Below are positions 7,227-16,134 of a stretch of 33,627 nt of DNA, one piece after another. The stretch is from positions 1 through 33,627 of the forward strand of contig JAMJQQ010000062.1 in NCBI GenBank assembly GCA_023554445.1, read 5' to 3'. The first letter of the stretch is position 1. Every line of letters begins with the position of its first letter. The notes beneath the pieces were generated by a model. It was not told the origin of the DNA, did no database searches, and saw only the letters and a list, made by a program, of their open reading frames with translations. This DNA is from Carthagonibacter metallireducens. GTDB lineage: Bacteria > Gemmatimonadota > Gemmatimonadetes > Palauibacterales > Palauibacteraceae. The translations under genes were made by a program, and so were the position numbers.

Positions 7227-10200
7227 TTGTTTCTGTCTGACACGAGCATTCGAAGACCGGTGCTCACGTCCATGGTCGCCCTCGCGCTCGTCCTGTTCGG
7301 GGCCATCAGTTTCACGCGACTCTCGGTTCGGGAGCTGCCCGATGTAGATACGCCGAACGTCTCCGTCTCCGTTTTTCTGCGCGGTGCCAACCCGCGCGTC
7401 ATGGAGTCGACGGTCACGGACGTGCTCGAGGAGGAGCTGAGCACCATCCCCGGCGTGCGGACCCTCCGAAGTACCAGCTCCGAGCAGTCCACCAATATCA
7501 GTCTCGAATTCGAACTCGATCGGGACCTGGAACTCGCCGCACAGGACGTCCGCGACGTCGTTTCGCGAGTTCGGGGCCGACTTCCGGAAGATGTTCTCGA
7601 CCCGGTAGTCGCCAAGCAGGAATCCGATGCACAGCCCTTTCTGTGGCTCGCGCTCTCGGCCGAGAACTACGACCTGCTGCAACTCTCCGATGTCGCCGAC
7701 CGCGAGGTCAAGCGTCGGCTGCAATCCCTGGACGGCGTTGGCCGAGCGCTGATCGCCGGGGAGCGGCGCTACTCGATGCGCATCTGGCTCAAGTCCAGGG
7801 AACTGGCCGCGCGAGGGTTGACGGTTCAGAACGTGCGCGCGGCGATCCGCACGCGGAGCGTGGAGATTCCGGCCGGACGCATCGAGTCGGAACGGCGGGA
7901 ATTCACCGTTCGGTCCCTGGGCGAGCTCAAGACACCCGAAGAGTTCGGGAACCTGGTGGTCTCCAGCCAGGACGGGCAGGTCGTCCGGCTTCAGGACGTC
8001 GCGAGGGTCGAGCTGGGACCCGAGGACTATCGATCTGCGCTCCGGTACAACGGCAGGCCGGCCATCGCGATCGGCGTGATCCGTCAGTCGAAGGCGAACC
8101 TGATCGAGGTCTCCGATGCGGTGCGGGAGGAGCTCCCCGCGATTCAGGCAGCGCTGCCGCCCGGCGTTACGATCGATATCGGCTTCGATCAGGCGCTCTT
8201 CGTGCGTCGGTCGATCAAGGAGGCGGAGGAAACGCTGGTACTCGCGGGCATCCTCGTCATCGTCATCATTTTCGTATTCCTGCGGAACTTCAGGGCGACG
8301 ATCATCCCGGGCCTCGCGATCCCGACCTCGATTCTCGCCGCGTTCGCGGTGTTGTACGCTCTCGGATTCACGATCAACAACTTCACTCTACTCGCGCTGA
8401 TTCTAGGCATCGGAATCGTGGTGGACGATGCGATCATCGTGATGGAGAATGCCTATCGACATCAGGAGGAGTTGGGCGAAAGCCCGACCGTCGCGGCTCA
8501 ACAGGGAACCAGCGAGATCGCCTTTGCCGTCATTGCGACGACGGTCGCGCTGGTAGCCGTATTCACCCCGCTCGCCTTTCTGCAGGGGACGGCAGGACGT
8601 CTGTTCAACGAGTTCGGAATCGCGCTGACGGGTGCCGTGATCGTCTCGAGTTTCGTAGCGCTGACGTTGACGCCGATGCTCTGCGCCAAGATCCTCCGCG
8701 TTCCCAAGACGCACGGCAAGCTGTTCCTGATGTTCGAAAACACCTTCCTCTCCATCGCGGAGAAGTATCAGAAGAGCCTCGAGTTCGCCGTGCGCCATCG
8801 CGCGTTCGTCGTTCTCGGAGCCGTACTGGTGGTTGGACTCGCCGTCCTGGTGTTCAACCGTCTGGAGCGCGAGTTCCTCCCGCCGGAAGACCGCGGTGCG
8901 ATCCTCACCTTCGTGATCGCACCCGAGGGTGCTTCGCTGGAATATACCAACGAGTACCAGATGCAGGTCGAGCAGGTGCTCGGGAGCGTTCCCGAGATCC
9001 AGAGCTACTTCAGCATCGTCGGTGGCTTCCTGGGCAGCGTGAACCGGGGTATCATCTTCGCCAGGCTTGTCGACTGGGAAGACCGTGAGCGCACGGCCCA
9101 GGAGGTGACCAACGAAATCCGGCCCCGACTGTTCGGGATACCCGGAGTTCTGGCATTCGCCAGCGCGCCTGCGGCAATCGGGTTCGGCAGTCCCGTGCAG
9201 TACGTCGTGCGGAATCCGAACTTCGACTCGCTCGCCGCCGGGATGGACCGGATGACGGCCCGGGCAAGGCAGGTCCCGGGCCTCATCAACGTCGACACCG
9301 ATCTGCGCGTCAACAAACCCGAGCTGACGGTAGAGTACGAGCGGGATCGCGCCGAAGACCTTGGCATCGCGATTGCCGATATCTCCGGCACGCTGCAGGT
9401 GATGCTGGGAGGTCAGCGTGTGAGCACGTTCACCCGGGACAACAAGCTGTACGACGTGATCATCCAGCTCGAGCCCGAGGCCCGATCCACCCCCGAGGCC
9501 ATGTCGGACCTCTACGTCAGAGGCCGTGATGGAGTGCTCGTATCCGTTGATGCCATCGCGCGGGTGGAGGAGGGCGTCGGTCCGCGTCAGTTGAATCACT
9601 TCGAGCGAGTCCGTTCGTTCACCCTGTCGGCCAGCCTGGCGGATGGATTCCCGCTGGGTTCGGCGATCGACTCGCTTCACGCCATTTCGGAAGAGGTGTT
9701 GCCGCCCGGCAGCAGCATCGCCCTGGCCGGAGAATCGAGGGAGCTCGAAGAGAGCGGCAACGCCCTGTACTTCGCCTTCGTGCTGGCATTGATCGTCGTG
9801 TTCATGGTTCTCGCAGCCCAGTTCGAGTCTCTCGTTCACCCCTTCACGGTCCTGCTGGCCGTTCCGCTGGCCGTGACCGGGGCACTGGCCACCCTGCTGG
9901 TGGCGGGATCTACTCTGAACCTGTTCAGCCAGATCGGGATGATCCTCCTGATCGGAATCGTCACCAAGAATTCGATTCTGCTGGTCGAGTACGCGAACCA
10001 GTTGAAACGAAAAGGAATGAGCGGAACCGAAGCGATGCTCGAGTCGGGGCGCATCAGGCTCCGTCCGATCATGATGACCTCGGTGGCGACAGTCATTGCG
10101 TTGACGCCGATCGCACTGGGTCTCGGGGCCGGGTCTGCGAGCCGGCGGCCCCTCGGTTATGCGATCGTAGGAGGGCTCCTGTTCTCCACGGTCCTGACCC

Positions 10201-10298
10201 TCTATCTCGTTCCGGTCGTCTACATCCTTCTGGACGAGGCACGGGCCAGGGTGGCGCGCCGCGTCGAGAAGCTCGAGCCGGTGGAGGCGGAGGCGTGA
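7227..10298 (+). CDS. RND efflux transporter, inner-membrane pump (AcrB/MexB type)
   Basis: The protein (1023 residues from TTG 7227) is a proton-driven drug or metabolite exporter. TTG 7227 is preferred because GGAGG sits five bases upstream and the product begins MFLSDTSIRRPVLTSM, matching the usual RND start; an ATG at 7203 would add eight residues with a poor ribosome site. The proton-relay residues are intact: the Asp pair in TM4 at 400-401 (GIVVDDAIIVMEN) and the TM10 Lys at 914 (GIVTKNSILLVEYANQ). Two large periplasmic porter loops follow TM1 and TM7. The stop overlaps the GTG of the TolC gene (GTGA). Substrates cannot be told. Confidence 0.95.
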   Translation: MFLSDTSIRRPVLTSMVALALVLFGAISFTRLSVRELPDVDTPNVSVSVFLRGANPRVMESTVTDVLEEELSTIPGVRTLRSTSSEQSTNISLEFELDRDLELAAQDVRDVVSRVRGRLPEDVLDPVVAKQESDAQPFLWLALSAENYDLLQLSDVADREVKRRLQSLDGVGRALIAGERRYSMRIWLKSRELAARGLTVQNVRAAIRTRSVEIPAGRIESERREFTVRSLGELKTPEEFGNLVVSSQDGQVVRLQDVARVELGPEDYRSALRYNGRPAIAIGVIRQSKANLIEVSDAVREELPAIQAALPPGVTIDIGFDQALFVRRSIKEAEETLVLAGILVIVIIFVFLRNFRATIIPGLAIPTSILAAFAVLYALGFTINNFTLLALILGIGIVVDDAIIVMENAYRHQEELGESPTVAAQQGTSEIAFAVIATTVALVAVFTPLAFLQGTAGRLFNEFGIALTGAVIVSSFVALTLTPMLCAKILRVPKTHGKLFLMFENTFLSIAEKYQKSLEFAVRHRAFVVLGAVLVVGLAVLVFNRLEREFLPPEDRGAILTFVIAPEGASLEYTNEYQMQVEQVLGSVPEIQSYFSIVGGFLGSVNRGIIFARLVDWEDRERTAQEVTNEIRPRLFGIPGVLAFASAPAAIGFGSPVQYVVRNPNFDSLAAGMDRMTARARQVPGLINVDTDLRVNKPELTVEYERDRAEDLGIAIADISGTLQVMLGGQRVSTFTRDNKLYDVIIQLEPEARSTPEAMSDLYVRGRDGVLVSVDAIARVEEGVGPRQLNHFERVRSFTLSASLADGFPLGSAIDSLHAISEEVLPPGSSIALAGESRELEESGNALYFAFVLALIVVFMVLAAQFESLVHPFTVLLAVPLAVTGALATLLVAGSTLNLFSQIGMILLIGIVTKNSILLVEYANQLKRKGMSGTEAMLESGRIRLRPIMMTSVATVIALTPIALGLGAGSASRRPLGYAIVGGLLFSTVLTLYLVPVVYILLDEARARVARRVEKLEPVEAEA

Positions 10299-11752
10299 GC
10301 CGGTCCAGGCTGCGCCGCCCCGGAACTGAGTCCAGGGGAACAGCTACGCGCGCCGGGCTTTCGGGCTCACCGCGGCGCACGGCGCCGGTGGTGTGGCTGG
10401 CAATCGGCTCGCTGCTCGCATCGGCCGGTATGCAGCCGGTGGTGGCGCAGGAGCCGACCGTCGTGCAGGACCCGGCGGAGGGACTCACGAGTGCACAGCT
10501 CGCCCGGAGATCAGCGGAGGGCACCCCGCTGGCGACGGTGACGCTTGCCGAAGCGCTCCAGCGTGCGGCCGGGGTCGACCCGGACTACGTCGCCGCTCTT
10601 CGAGGCGTCGGAGACGCGAACTGGGTCAGACGGTCGGCCTGGTCCGCATTCCTGCTCCCGGTTGTCGATTTCCGCTGGAATTTCAGCAAGTACTCCAGCC
10701 CTCAGTTCAACATCGGTACCGGCGAAGAGACCGACCGCCTGACTCAGTTCAGTCTCAGCGGCTCCTACACGCTGTTCGCGGGCGGGGGTCGGATATTCGA
10801 CATGCAGGCTGCGAACGCCAGTGTGGATGGAGCCGCTGCGAACGAACGGCGCCAGCGGTTCACAACGGCCCTTGGCACCGAAGCCGACTACTACGACGTG
10901 CTGGCACAGTCCGAGCTGCTTCGCGTCGCAGAAGAACGGGTACGGCGTGCCGAGGGACAGTTGGCCGTCGCCCGTGCCCGCGTCCTGGCAGGCGCGGCCG
11001 TTCAGACGGATTCGCTGCAGTTGCTCCTGGAGCTGACGCGAGCGCAGGTGGACTTTCTCCGCCAGGAGTCGGCAGTGGCGGTATCGCGACTCCAGCTCGG
11101 TCGGCGTACCGGGATTCCGGGCCCGGTCGACGCTGCGAAACTGGACACTCTCGCCGCCCCAGCGCTCCCGATCACGGAGGCGCAGGCGATCGAGGAGGCG
11201 GTCACAATCAGCCCGATCGTCGAGGTGGCCCGGGCCGAAGAGCGGAGAACGAACGCACTGTTCAAGTCGGAGCGCTCGGCGTATCTGCCCTCGCTGAGCT
11301 TGTTCGGAAGCTGGAACGGGTTTGACGACGACATCGTGCCGGATGCGACGAAACGAGCCACATTCGGGCTTTCGCTCAATTTCCCGATCTGGGATGGTGC
11401 CCAGCGCGAGATTCGCATCTACCGGGCGAGCACCGCGCGACAGATCGCTGAGGCGGCACGCAGGAATACCGAACTCGGGATCGGACGGGACATGGCCGAG
11501 GCCTACCAGGCGTACAACACGGCCAGAGCGAGTGCCGAGCTGGCAGGCAATGCCGTGCTGGTCGCGCGCGAAAACCTCAGGGTGCAGGAAGAGAGGTATC
11601 GGGCGGGAGCGACGACGATCATTGACCTCGTCACGGCGCAGGTCGACCTGACGGAAGCGGAGGCGGGGCTCGTTCAGTCGCGCTACACGACTAGACTGGC
11701 CCGCGCTGGTGTCGAGGCGATCCTGGGCCGACGACTCACGGAGACACGATGA
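10295..11752 (+). CDS. TolC-family outer membrane channel of RND system
   Basis: The 485-residue protein has a long basic N terminus and a signal segment ending near PVVAQ, as expected for export to the outer membrane. It shows the two repeats of the TolC fold: each has a LAEALQRA- or EAQAIEEAV-type helix start and a beta-strand pair (LTQFSLSGSYTLFAGG in the first, ATFGLSLNFPIWDGA in the second), with coiled-coil helices rich in Ala, Glu and Arg; the last helix carries GATTIIDLVTAQVDL and ends VEAILGRRL. It starts with GTG overlapping the pump stop and its own stop overlaps the adaptor ATG (ATGA), so the three genes are one coupled operon. Confidence 0.93.
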   Translation: MSRSRLRRPGTESRGTATRAGLSGSPRRTAPVVWLAIGSLLASAGMQPVVAQEPTVVQDPAEGLTSAQLARRSAEGTPLATVTLAEALQRAAGVDPDYVAALRGVGDANWVRRSAWSAFLLPVVDFRWNFSKYSSPQFNIGTGEETDRLTQFSLSGSYTLFAGGGRIFDMQAANASVDGAAANERRQRFTTALGTEADYYDVLAQSELLRVAEERVRRAEGQLAVARARVLAGAAVQTDSLQLLLELTRAQVDFLRQESAVAVSRLQLGRRTGIPGPVDAAKLDTLAAPALPITEAQAIEEAVTISPIVEVARAEERRTNALFKSERSAYLPSLSLFGSWNGFDDDIVPDATKRATFGLSLNFPIWDGAQREIRIYRASTARQIAEAARRNTELGIGRDMAEAYQAYNTARASAELAGNAVLVARENLRVQEERYRAGATTIIDLVTAQVDLTEAEAGLVQSRYTTRLARAGVEAILGRRLTETR

Positions 11753-12870
11753 TGCGGGAGCAGTTCGGGGCGACGACGGGTTTCCCGGCGTGGCGGACGA
11801 CCATACTGGTGGCAGTGATCGCCATCTCCGGCGCGTGCGGCGGCGATTCGGAGAACGGTGCTGCGGGTGGGCCACCGGGAGGCCCGGGGGGTGGAGAAGG
11901 AGGTCCGCCTCCCATGCCCGTCGACGTCGCGGTAGCGATGCAGGACACGGTGCTCGAGGAGATTCGGGCTACCGGGCAGATCGAGGCCGTCCAATCGATC
12001 CGTCTGCAGCCGGAAGTGTCGGGCAGGCTTGCCGGCATCTACGCTTCCGAGGGTCGGGAAGTGAGAAGAGGTGCCCCACTGTTCAAGATCGACGACTCGG
12101 AGCTCGTGGCGCAGGTCGCGCGACTCGAAGCTCAGCTCGACCTGGCGGAACAGGCGCTCAGTCGGACTCGCGATCTCCTCGAGCGGAACGCGTCCTCGCA
12201 GGCGGATCTCGAGCAGGCCGAAGCCACGGCCCGGAGCGCGCGTGCCGACCTCCAGCTGCAGCAGACGAGACTGGAGCGGACGGTGGTCCGTGCGCCCTTT
12301 TCGGGAGTCGTGGGAGAGCGCCTCGTCAGTGTGGGCGACTACATTACGCCGCAGACCCAGCTCACCACGCTTCAGACCGTCGATCCTCAGCGCGCGACCT
12401 TCCGTGTTCCGGAACGCTACGCCGGCCTGCTGGAAGTCGGGCAGGAAGTGAGCTTCGAGGTCGCGGCGATGTCGGGACGGCAATTCTCGGGTGTAGTCGA
12501 TTTCGTCGACCCCAGAGTCCAGTTGCCCGGCCGCACGATTACCGTAAAGGCACTGGTGGAGAACGACGACCGTTCGTTGAAGCCGGGGATGTTCATCGAG
12601 GCGCGACTCGTGGTGGACGTCCGGCCCGAAGCCGTCGTCATTCCGGAAGACGCGATTCTGCCCCTCTCCGGGCAGGACTTCGTGTGGGTCGCGACACCCG
12701 AGGGAACGGCAACACGCAAAGAAGTCAGTATCGGCGTGCGCACATCCGGCTTCGTCGAAATACGCGAGGGCATCTCGGCGGGCGAGCAGGTGGTGGTCGG
12801 CGGAGTCGAACGGCTGGGTGAGGGCGCTCCGGTCTCGCCGAACGTGGTCGAAAGATCCTCCGGCTCATAG
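11749..12870 (+). CDS. RND periplasmic adaptor lipoprotein (AcrA/HlyD family)
   Basis: This 373-residue membrane-fusion protein would link the RND pump at 7227 to the TolC channel at 10295. A hydrophobic signal leads to the lipobox SGAC (Cys30), then a Gly/Pro-rich linker (about 36-55) that would space the protein from the inner membrane. The usual order follows: lipoyl half (about 78-106), helical hairpin (107-168), second lipoyl half (VVRAPFSGVVGERLVSVGDYI), beta-barrel and membrane-proximal domain (AILPLSGQDFVWVA onward). Start codons ATG-ATG at 11749 and 11752 are both possible. It is the last gene of the operon and ends 21 bases from a convergent gene; no obvious terminator hairpin lies between them. 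Confidence 0.93.
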   Translation: MMREQFGATTGFPAWRTTILVAVIAISGACGGDSENGAAGGPPGGPGGGEGGPPPMPVDVAVAMQDTVLEEIRATGQIEAVQSIRLQPEVSGRLAGIYASEGREVRRGAPLFKIDDSELVAQVARLEAQLDLAEQALSRTRDLLERNASSQADLEQAEATARSARADLQLQQTRLERTVVRAPFSGVVGERLVSVGDYITPQTQLTTLQTVDPQRATFRVPERYAGLLEVGQEVSFEVAAMSGRQFSGVVDFVDPRVQLPGRTITVKALVENDDRSLKPGMFIEARLVVDVRPEAVVIPEDAILPLSGQDFVWVATPEGTATRKEVSIGVRTSGFVEIREGISAGEQVVVGGVERLGEGAPVSPNVVERSSGS

Positions 12871-12891
12871 CCGTCGGAACAGGTCGTTTCG

Positions 12892-13440
12892 CTACGGCCC
12901 ATCCCACGAAAGCCGGAGTCCCGCCGTTCCGTAATCGAGTATCGCGTAAACCGAAGCCGCACCGACGAGAAGGATCGGAATATTGATGTAGGTCGGTGCG
13001 AATATGAGGGTGAACAGGGCCAGCACCTGCAGGGCCGTGGTGAGACGCCCACCTTGCCGGGAATGGAACGGGAGATGCTGCCCTGCCAGCCTGGTCACCA
13101 CGAACACCCCTCCCGTGAATATGTCTCGCAGCACGAGAATCACGAATCCCGCCCAGTCGAGGTTTCCCGAAGGCAGGAACGACACGAGGCCGAGGAAGAC
13201 GAACACCCTGTCACACAGCGGGTCCAGCAGGGCCCCGATCTCGCTCTGAGTGCGTGTCACCCGGGCGATCCAACCGTCCAGCAGATCGGTGGCCGCACCG
13301 ACGGCGACGATCGCGGCACTCCAGCCAGGGTCGGGAGCCGCCAGGAAGCCCACCCCGAGTGGAATCCGCACGAGCGAAAGGAAGTTCGCGGCGGTGAGAA
13401 ATCCCGCGTCCTCGTGGGACGCCGCGTCTCGCTCACTCAT
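12892..13440 (-). CDS. CDP-alcohol phosphatidyltransferase family protein
   Basis: This 182-residue integral membrane enzyme should transfer a phosphatidyl group from a CDP-lipid to an alcohol. The complete catalytic signature is visible: Asp52, Asp55-Gly56, Ala59-Arg60, Gly69, Asp73 and Asp77 with the exact family spacing. About five to six hydrophobic segments surround it. The acceptor alcohol (glycerol phosphate as in PgsA, inositol phosphate, or other) cannot be decided from this. It is the last gene of a leftward run that includes an Mla-type lipid transporter, which fits a phospholipid role. It is convergent with the RND operon. Confidence 0.9.
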   Translation of the reverse strand: MSERDAASHEDAGFLTAANFLSLVRIPLGVGFLAAPDPGWSAAIVAVGAATDLLDGWIARVTRTQSEIGALLDPLCDRVFVFLGLVSFLPSGNLDWAGFVILVLRDIFTGGVFVVTRLAGQHLPFHSRQGGRLTTALQVLALFTLIFAPTYINIPILLVGAASVYAILDYGTAGLRLSWDGP

Positions 13441-13463
13441 TCAGGTCGCGGGGCCGGTCCGCA

Positions 13464-14474
13464 TCATCGGTCGAGCTCCAGGTAGTCTGTAACCGCGTCC
13501 GCGAAGGGTAGCGGCTTGATATGGAACAGGCTTCGCACCGGGTTCACGTCGGTCTGAAGTACGCTCCCGTAGCGCAGAATGTCCAGTTGCGACTCCGGGA
13601 ACGGCCTCGGCAGTCCCAGAGCGGCCGCGATTCTCGCCGTCGGTGCGGCGAAAGCGGCGGGCAACGGGAGAATCGGCCGGGCATGACCGATCGTCTTACC
13701 CACGATACGTACGATGCGCACGAAGCTCAGCCGTTCCGGACCGGCCAGATCGACCGAGCGTCCCCCGAGATCCGATCTCTCGACACCCTGAGTCAGGATG
13801 TCCACCATGTCCTCGACCGCCAGCGGCTGCAGCTGGAAGGTTCCGTCGCCCATCATCGGGAAGACCGGAAGCGACTTCAGGATACGGGCCACGGGCACCG
13901 TGAAGTGATCTCCCGGCCCGTAGACGACCGAGGGTCGAAGGATGAGGTGCTCCACGGAGCAGGAAAGGACGATGTCTTCGGCCTCGAACTTCGATCGGAA
14001 GAACTCCCCTCCGTCGGGGCTCGCGCCCAGAGCGCTGACCAGCACGATGCGATCGACATCCGATTTCAGGATCTCCCAGACGAGATTACGGGTTCCCGTC
14101 CCGTGGACCCGCCCGAGCCGCACTCCGTCCACGGTTTCGAAGTTGCCGGCGAGGTGCACGACACGGTCGCAGCCGCTGGCGACACCGGCGAGCGCGCCTC
14201 GATCCGTGAGATCGGCGACGCACCATTCGATCCCGTTCGCGGAGCTGCTCGGTGCAGCGCGGCGTCTTCGAACCAGCGCCCGAACCCGGTGCCCGCGAGA
14301 CACGAGTCGTGGCAGAAGATGTCGTCCGATGAATCCGTCGGCTCCCGTGACCAGCACGCGAAGCGAGCCCTGGAATTCCGATTTCACGGGCTGCATCAGC
14401 TCGCTGGTGGACAGCTGTCCGGCGCCCTGCCCGGCTGACTCGTCGTCCGAAGCCGGAAACGGGTCCATCGACAT
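13464..14474 (-). CDS. atypical NAD(P)-binding SDR / epimerase (NDUFA9-like), catalytic Tyr replaced
   Basis: The 336-residue protein is an extended or atypical SDR. I use ATG 14474, which has AGGAG five bases upstream; an in-frame GTG lies at 14489. A low-complexity, Ser/Gln-rich N terminus (about 1-36) precedes the Rossmann motif VTGADGFIGRHLL (Gly44, Gly47, Gly50), then HLAGNFETV and LVSALGA. The position of the usual YxxxK catalytic pair reads FFRSK, with Phe158 replacing Tyr and Lys162 kept, so ordinary dehydrogenase chemistry is unlikely. NDUFA9-like family members act as NAD(P)-binding scaffolds or assembly proteins. It sits between ssb and a phosphatidyltransferase gene. Confidence 0.88.
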   Translation of the reverse strand: MSMDPFPASDDESAGQGAGQLSTSELMQPVKSEFQGSLRVLVTGADGFIGRHLLPRLVSRGHRVRALVRRRRAAPSSSANGIEWCVADLTDRGALAGVASGCDRVVHLAGNFETVDGVRLGRVHGTGTRNLVWEILKSDVDRIVLVSALGASPDGGEFFRSKFEAEDIVLSCSVEHLILRPSVVYGPGDHFTVPVARILKSLPVFPMMGDGTFQLQPLAVEDMVDILTQGVERSDLGGRSVDLAGPERLSFVRIVRIVGKTIGHARPILPLPAAFAAPTARIAAALGLPRPFPESQLDILRYGSVLQTDVNPVRSLFHIKPLPFADAVTDYLELDR

Positions 14475-14524
14475 GCACGCTCCTGTCACGTTGGTGCGGA
14501 ATGTCGAAGATTCCCGGTTTCCAG

Positions 14525-14545
14525 GCCCCGCGCAACGGGCGGGGC
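14525..14545 (-). terminator. GC hairpin downstream of ssb, possible U-less terminator
   Basis: A perfect 7-bp inverted repeat (GCCCCGC at 14525-14531, GCGGGGC at 14539-14545, 7-base loop) lies in the gap after the ssb stop and before the next leftward gene. No T-run follows on the minus strand, so it is not a canonical intrinsic terminator; it could slow polymerase or protect an RNA end. Confidence 0.3.
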
Positions 14546-14574
14546 GAATGGGTCAGAATGCCCGGTCGGGATCT

Positions 14575-14958
14575 TCAGGCAAGTGGATCGTCGCGCTCCG
14601 CGCCGGGGCCGGTTGCAGCTTCGGACCCGTTCTTCCCATCGAGCATCACGAACTCCTGGACGATCACGTCTGCCGTCGGTATCGAGACTCCGTCCCGGTC
14701 GTACGCCCCATACTCGAGCCGCCCCTCCACGTAGAGCCTGCTTCCACGGTGAACGAACCGCTCCACCGTTTCGGCCGCTCCCGACCAGAACGTGAGTCTG
14801 TGCCAGTCCGTGCGACGCTGTTCTTCGCCGTCCCGAAGAAAGACCCTGTTGGTGGCGAGCGACAGGTGCGCCACGGTCCTGCCGGACGAGGTCCGTCTCA
14901 CGTCCGGGTCAGCTCCAGCATTGCCGACAAGTATCACTCGATTCACGGAGCGGCCCAC
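14575..14958 (-). CDS. ssb: single-stranded DNA-binding protein
   Basis: The 127-residue protein is an OB-fold SSB: MGRSVNRVILVGNAGADPDVRRT, then VAHLSLATNRVF, WHRLTFWSGAAETVERFVHRGSRLYVEGRL are the usual strands and helix. The start is GTG 14958 with GAGGAGG five bases upstream. The protein is shorter than E. coli SSB, with a linker of only about 20 residues, and the last residues read ERDDPLA instead of the canonical DDDIPF tip, so only the two Asp and the Pro of the protein-recruiting tail remain. It may be the main SSB or a secondary, shortened paralog; no second copy is in this window. It is read with lipid-transport genes rather than with rpsF or replication genes. Confidence 0.93.
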   Translation of the reverse strand: MGRSVNRVILVGNAGADPDVRRTSSGRTVAHLSLATNRVFLRDGEEQRRTDWHRLTFWSGAAETVERFVHRGSRLYVEGRLEYGAYDRDGVSIPTADVIVQEFVMLDGKNGSEAATGPGAERDDPLA

Positions 14959-14982
14959 TCGTACCTCCTCGCTCGGGATTGA

Positions 14983-15007
14983 GGCGCCCCGCGTCTCGCG
15001 CGGCGCT
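14983..15007 (-). other. GC-rich inverted repeat upstream of ssb
   Basis: An inverted repeat with a 4-bp top stem (CGCG at 14990-14993 and 14997-15000, 3-base loop), one C-C mismatch, then five more pairs (14984-14988 with 15002-15006) lies between the MCE gene stop and the ssb start. It could be a terminator-like or attenuator hairpin separating ssb from the mla genes; no T-run follows. Confidence 0.35.
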
Positions 15008-15083
15008 GCCGGATATGTTGCGAGGTGCGGAGGGACCCGGGAACGAGGGTTCGGACAGTTGGCGTTTCGTCCTGTGGGCCGGG

Positions 15084-16073
15084 TCAGAAGATCGAGAAGT
15101 TGAAATACCGGTCCGGGTTGGTCTTGATCTCATCCAGCAGGGCCCGCAGCTCGGACAGGGCCGCGGCCGTGTTCTCGTAGAGAACCGTATCAGCGGAGAG
15201 CTGTCCCAGGCTGCCTTCCCCTTTCTCGATCCGGCCGAGAACCAGGCTCGCCTGGGCGAGCGCGGTGTCGGCACGGGCGAGCACCTGGTTGGCCCGGCCG
15301 CCGGCTTCCGACCACTCGGAGGAGAGGCTCACGAGCTGCCTCGCCGTCACCTCGGCATCAGCGAGAATCGACTCCAGCCGTTCGCCGGAGGTAGCGGAGT
15401 CCAGACGCGACACGGTCGCGAGCAGAGCGTCCGAAGTCTCTCGCACCGCACGTCCCGTTGCCGTCACATCCCCGGCCAGGGTGTCGAATGCGGCGCGCTG
15501 ACCGCGCAGCAGATCACGAAGCTCGACTGTCACCTGGTTGATGTTGCTGATCGCTTCGGCCAGCTGATCCGCCGTTTCCTGGCTGATCGCCCGGTCCAGT
15601 CGGTCGGTAATCCCGCGGAGGTTCTCTGCGATCCGGGCCGTGTGATCGGTGAGCCTCGAGAACTCGGGGACGGCGGCCCCGGGTATCACGCCCGGAGCGA
15701 TCACCGCCGAATCGAGAAGCGCGTCCGGCCGCTCGTCGGAATTCACGATCGTGGCCTCCCAGTCGCCGAACAACGACGACGCCTGCAGGAGAGCCACCGG
15801 CTCATCGGGCAGACTGACTCCCTCCCGGATCCGCATCGTGACGTCCACCAGGCCTCCGTCCACCAGCCGGATCGACTCCACGGTGCCGATCGCGACTCCG
15901 CGCGTGGAGACGGGATTCCCCTCCTTGAGCTGACCGACTCCATGGAAGCGGGCGGTGATCGTGGCTCCCTGCTCCCGCCAGCGGCCACCGGCCAGCCAGA
16001 TCGAAGCCCAGGCGACGACCGCGATCCCGAGCAGGACGAAGAGGCCCGTGATGATCTCGTTGCGTCGGGTCAC
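15084..16073 (-). CDS. MlaD/MCE-family lipid-binding protein of ABC transporter
   Basis: The 329-residue protein is the periplasmic, membrane-anchored MCE component of an Mla-type phospholipid transporter. From GTG 16073 (GGGGG about 7 bases upstream) it begins with an N-terminal anchor TRRNEIITGLFVLLGIAVVAW (about residues 5-28), then an MCE domain (about 36-115) with QLKEGNPVSTRGVAIGTVESIRL. A long helical, coiled-coil-prone region (about 140-310) follows, as in MCE proteins that multimerise into tubes. The end is KTNPDRYFNFSIF. Longer in-frame starts up to 16184 would overlap the ATPase gene and lack homologous sequence. The permease and ATPase are directly upstream. Confidence 0.9.
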   Translation of the reverse strand: MTRRNEIITGLFVLLGIAVVAWASIWLAGGRWREQGATITARFHGVGQLKEGNPVSTRGVAIGTVESIRLVDGGLVDVTMRIREGVSLPDEPVALLQASSLFGDWEATIVNSDERPDALLDSAVIAPGVIPGAAVPEFSRLTDHTARIAENLRGITDRLDRAISQETADQLAEAISNINQVTVELRDLLRGQRAAFDTLAGDVTATGRAVRETSDALLATVSRLDSATSGERLESILADAEVTARQLVSLSSEWSEAGGRANQVLARADTALAQASLVLGRIEKGEGSLGQLSADTVLYENTAAALSELRALLDEIKTNPDRYFNFSIF

Positions 16074-16134
16074 TTGCTGACCCCCTGGTTCGGCAGGCGG
16101 CGCATCTGGTCTCCTCGTACTCTGCCGTGGCCCG

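Noticed and set aside
8403..9839. 478-codon leftward open frame inside the RND pump gene
   Set aside because: Shadow of the strongly conserved RND gene; the peptide is rich in Arg/Gln/Glu/His with no domain.
11878..11915. G/C-rich simple repeat at the start of the RND adaptor gene
   Set aside because: It encodes the Gly/Pro linker after the lipobox, which is ordinary for lipoprotein adaptors.
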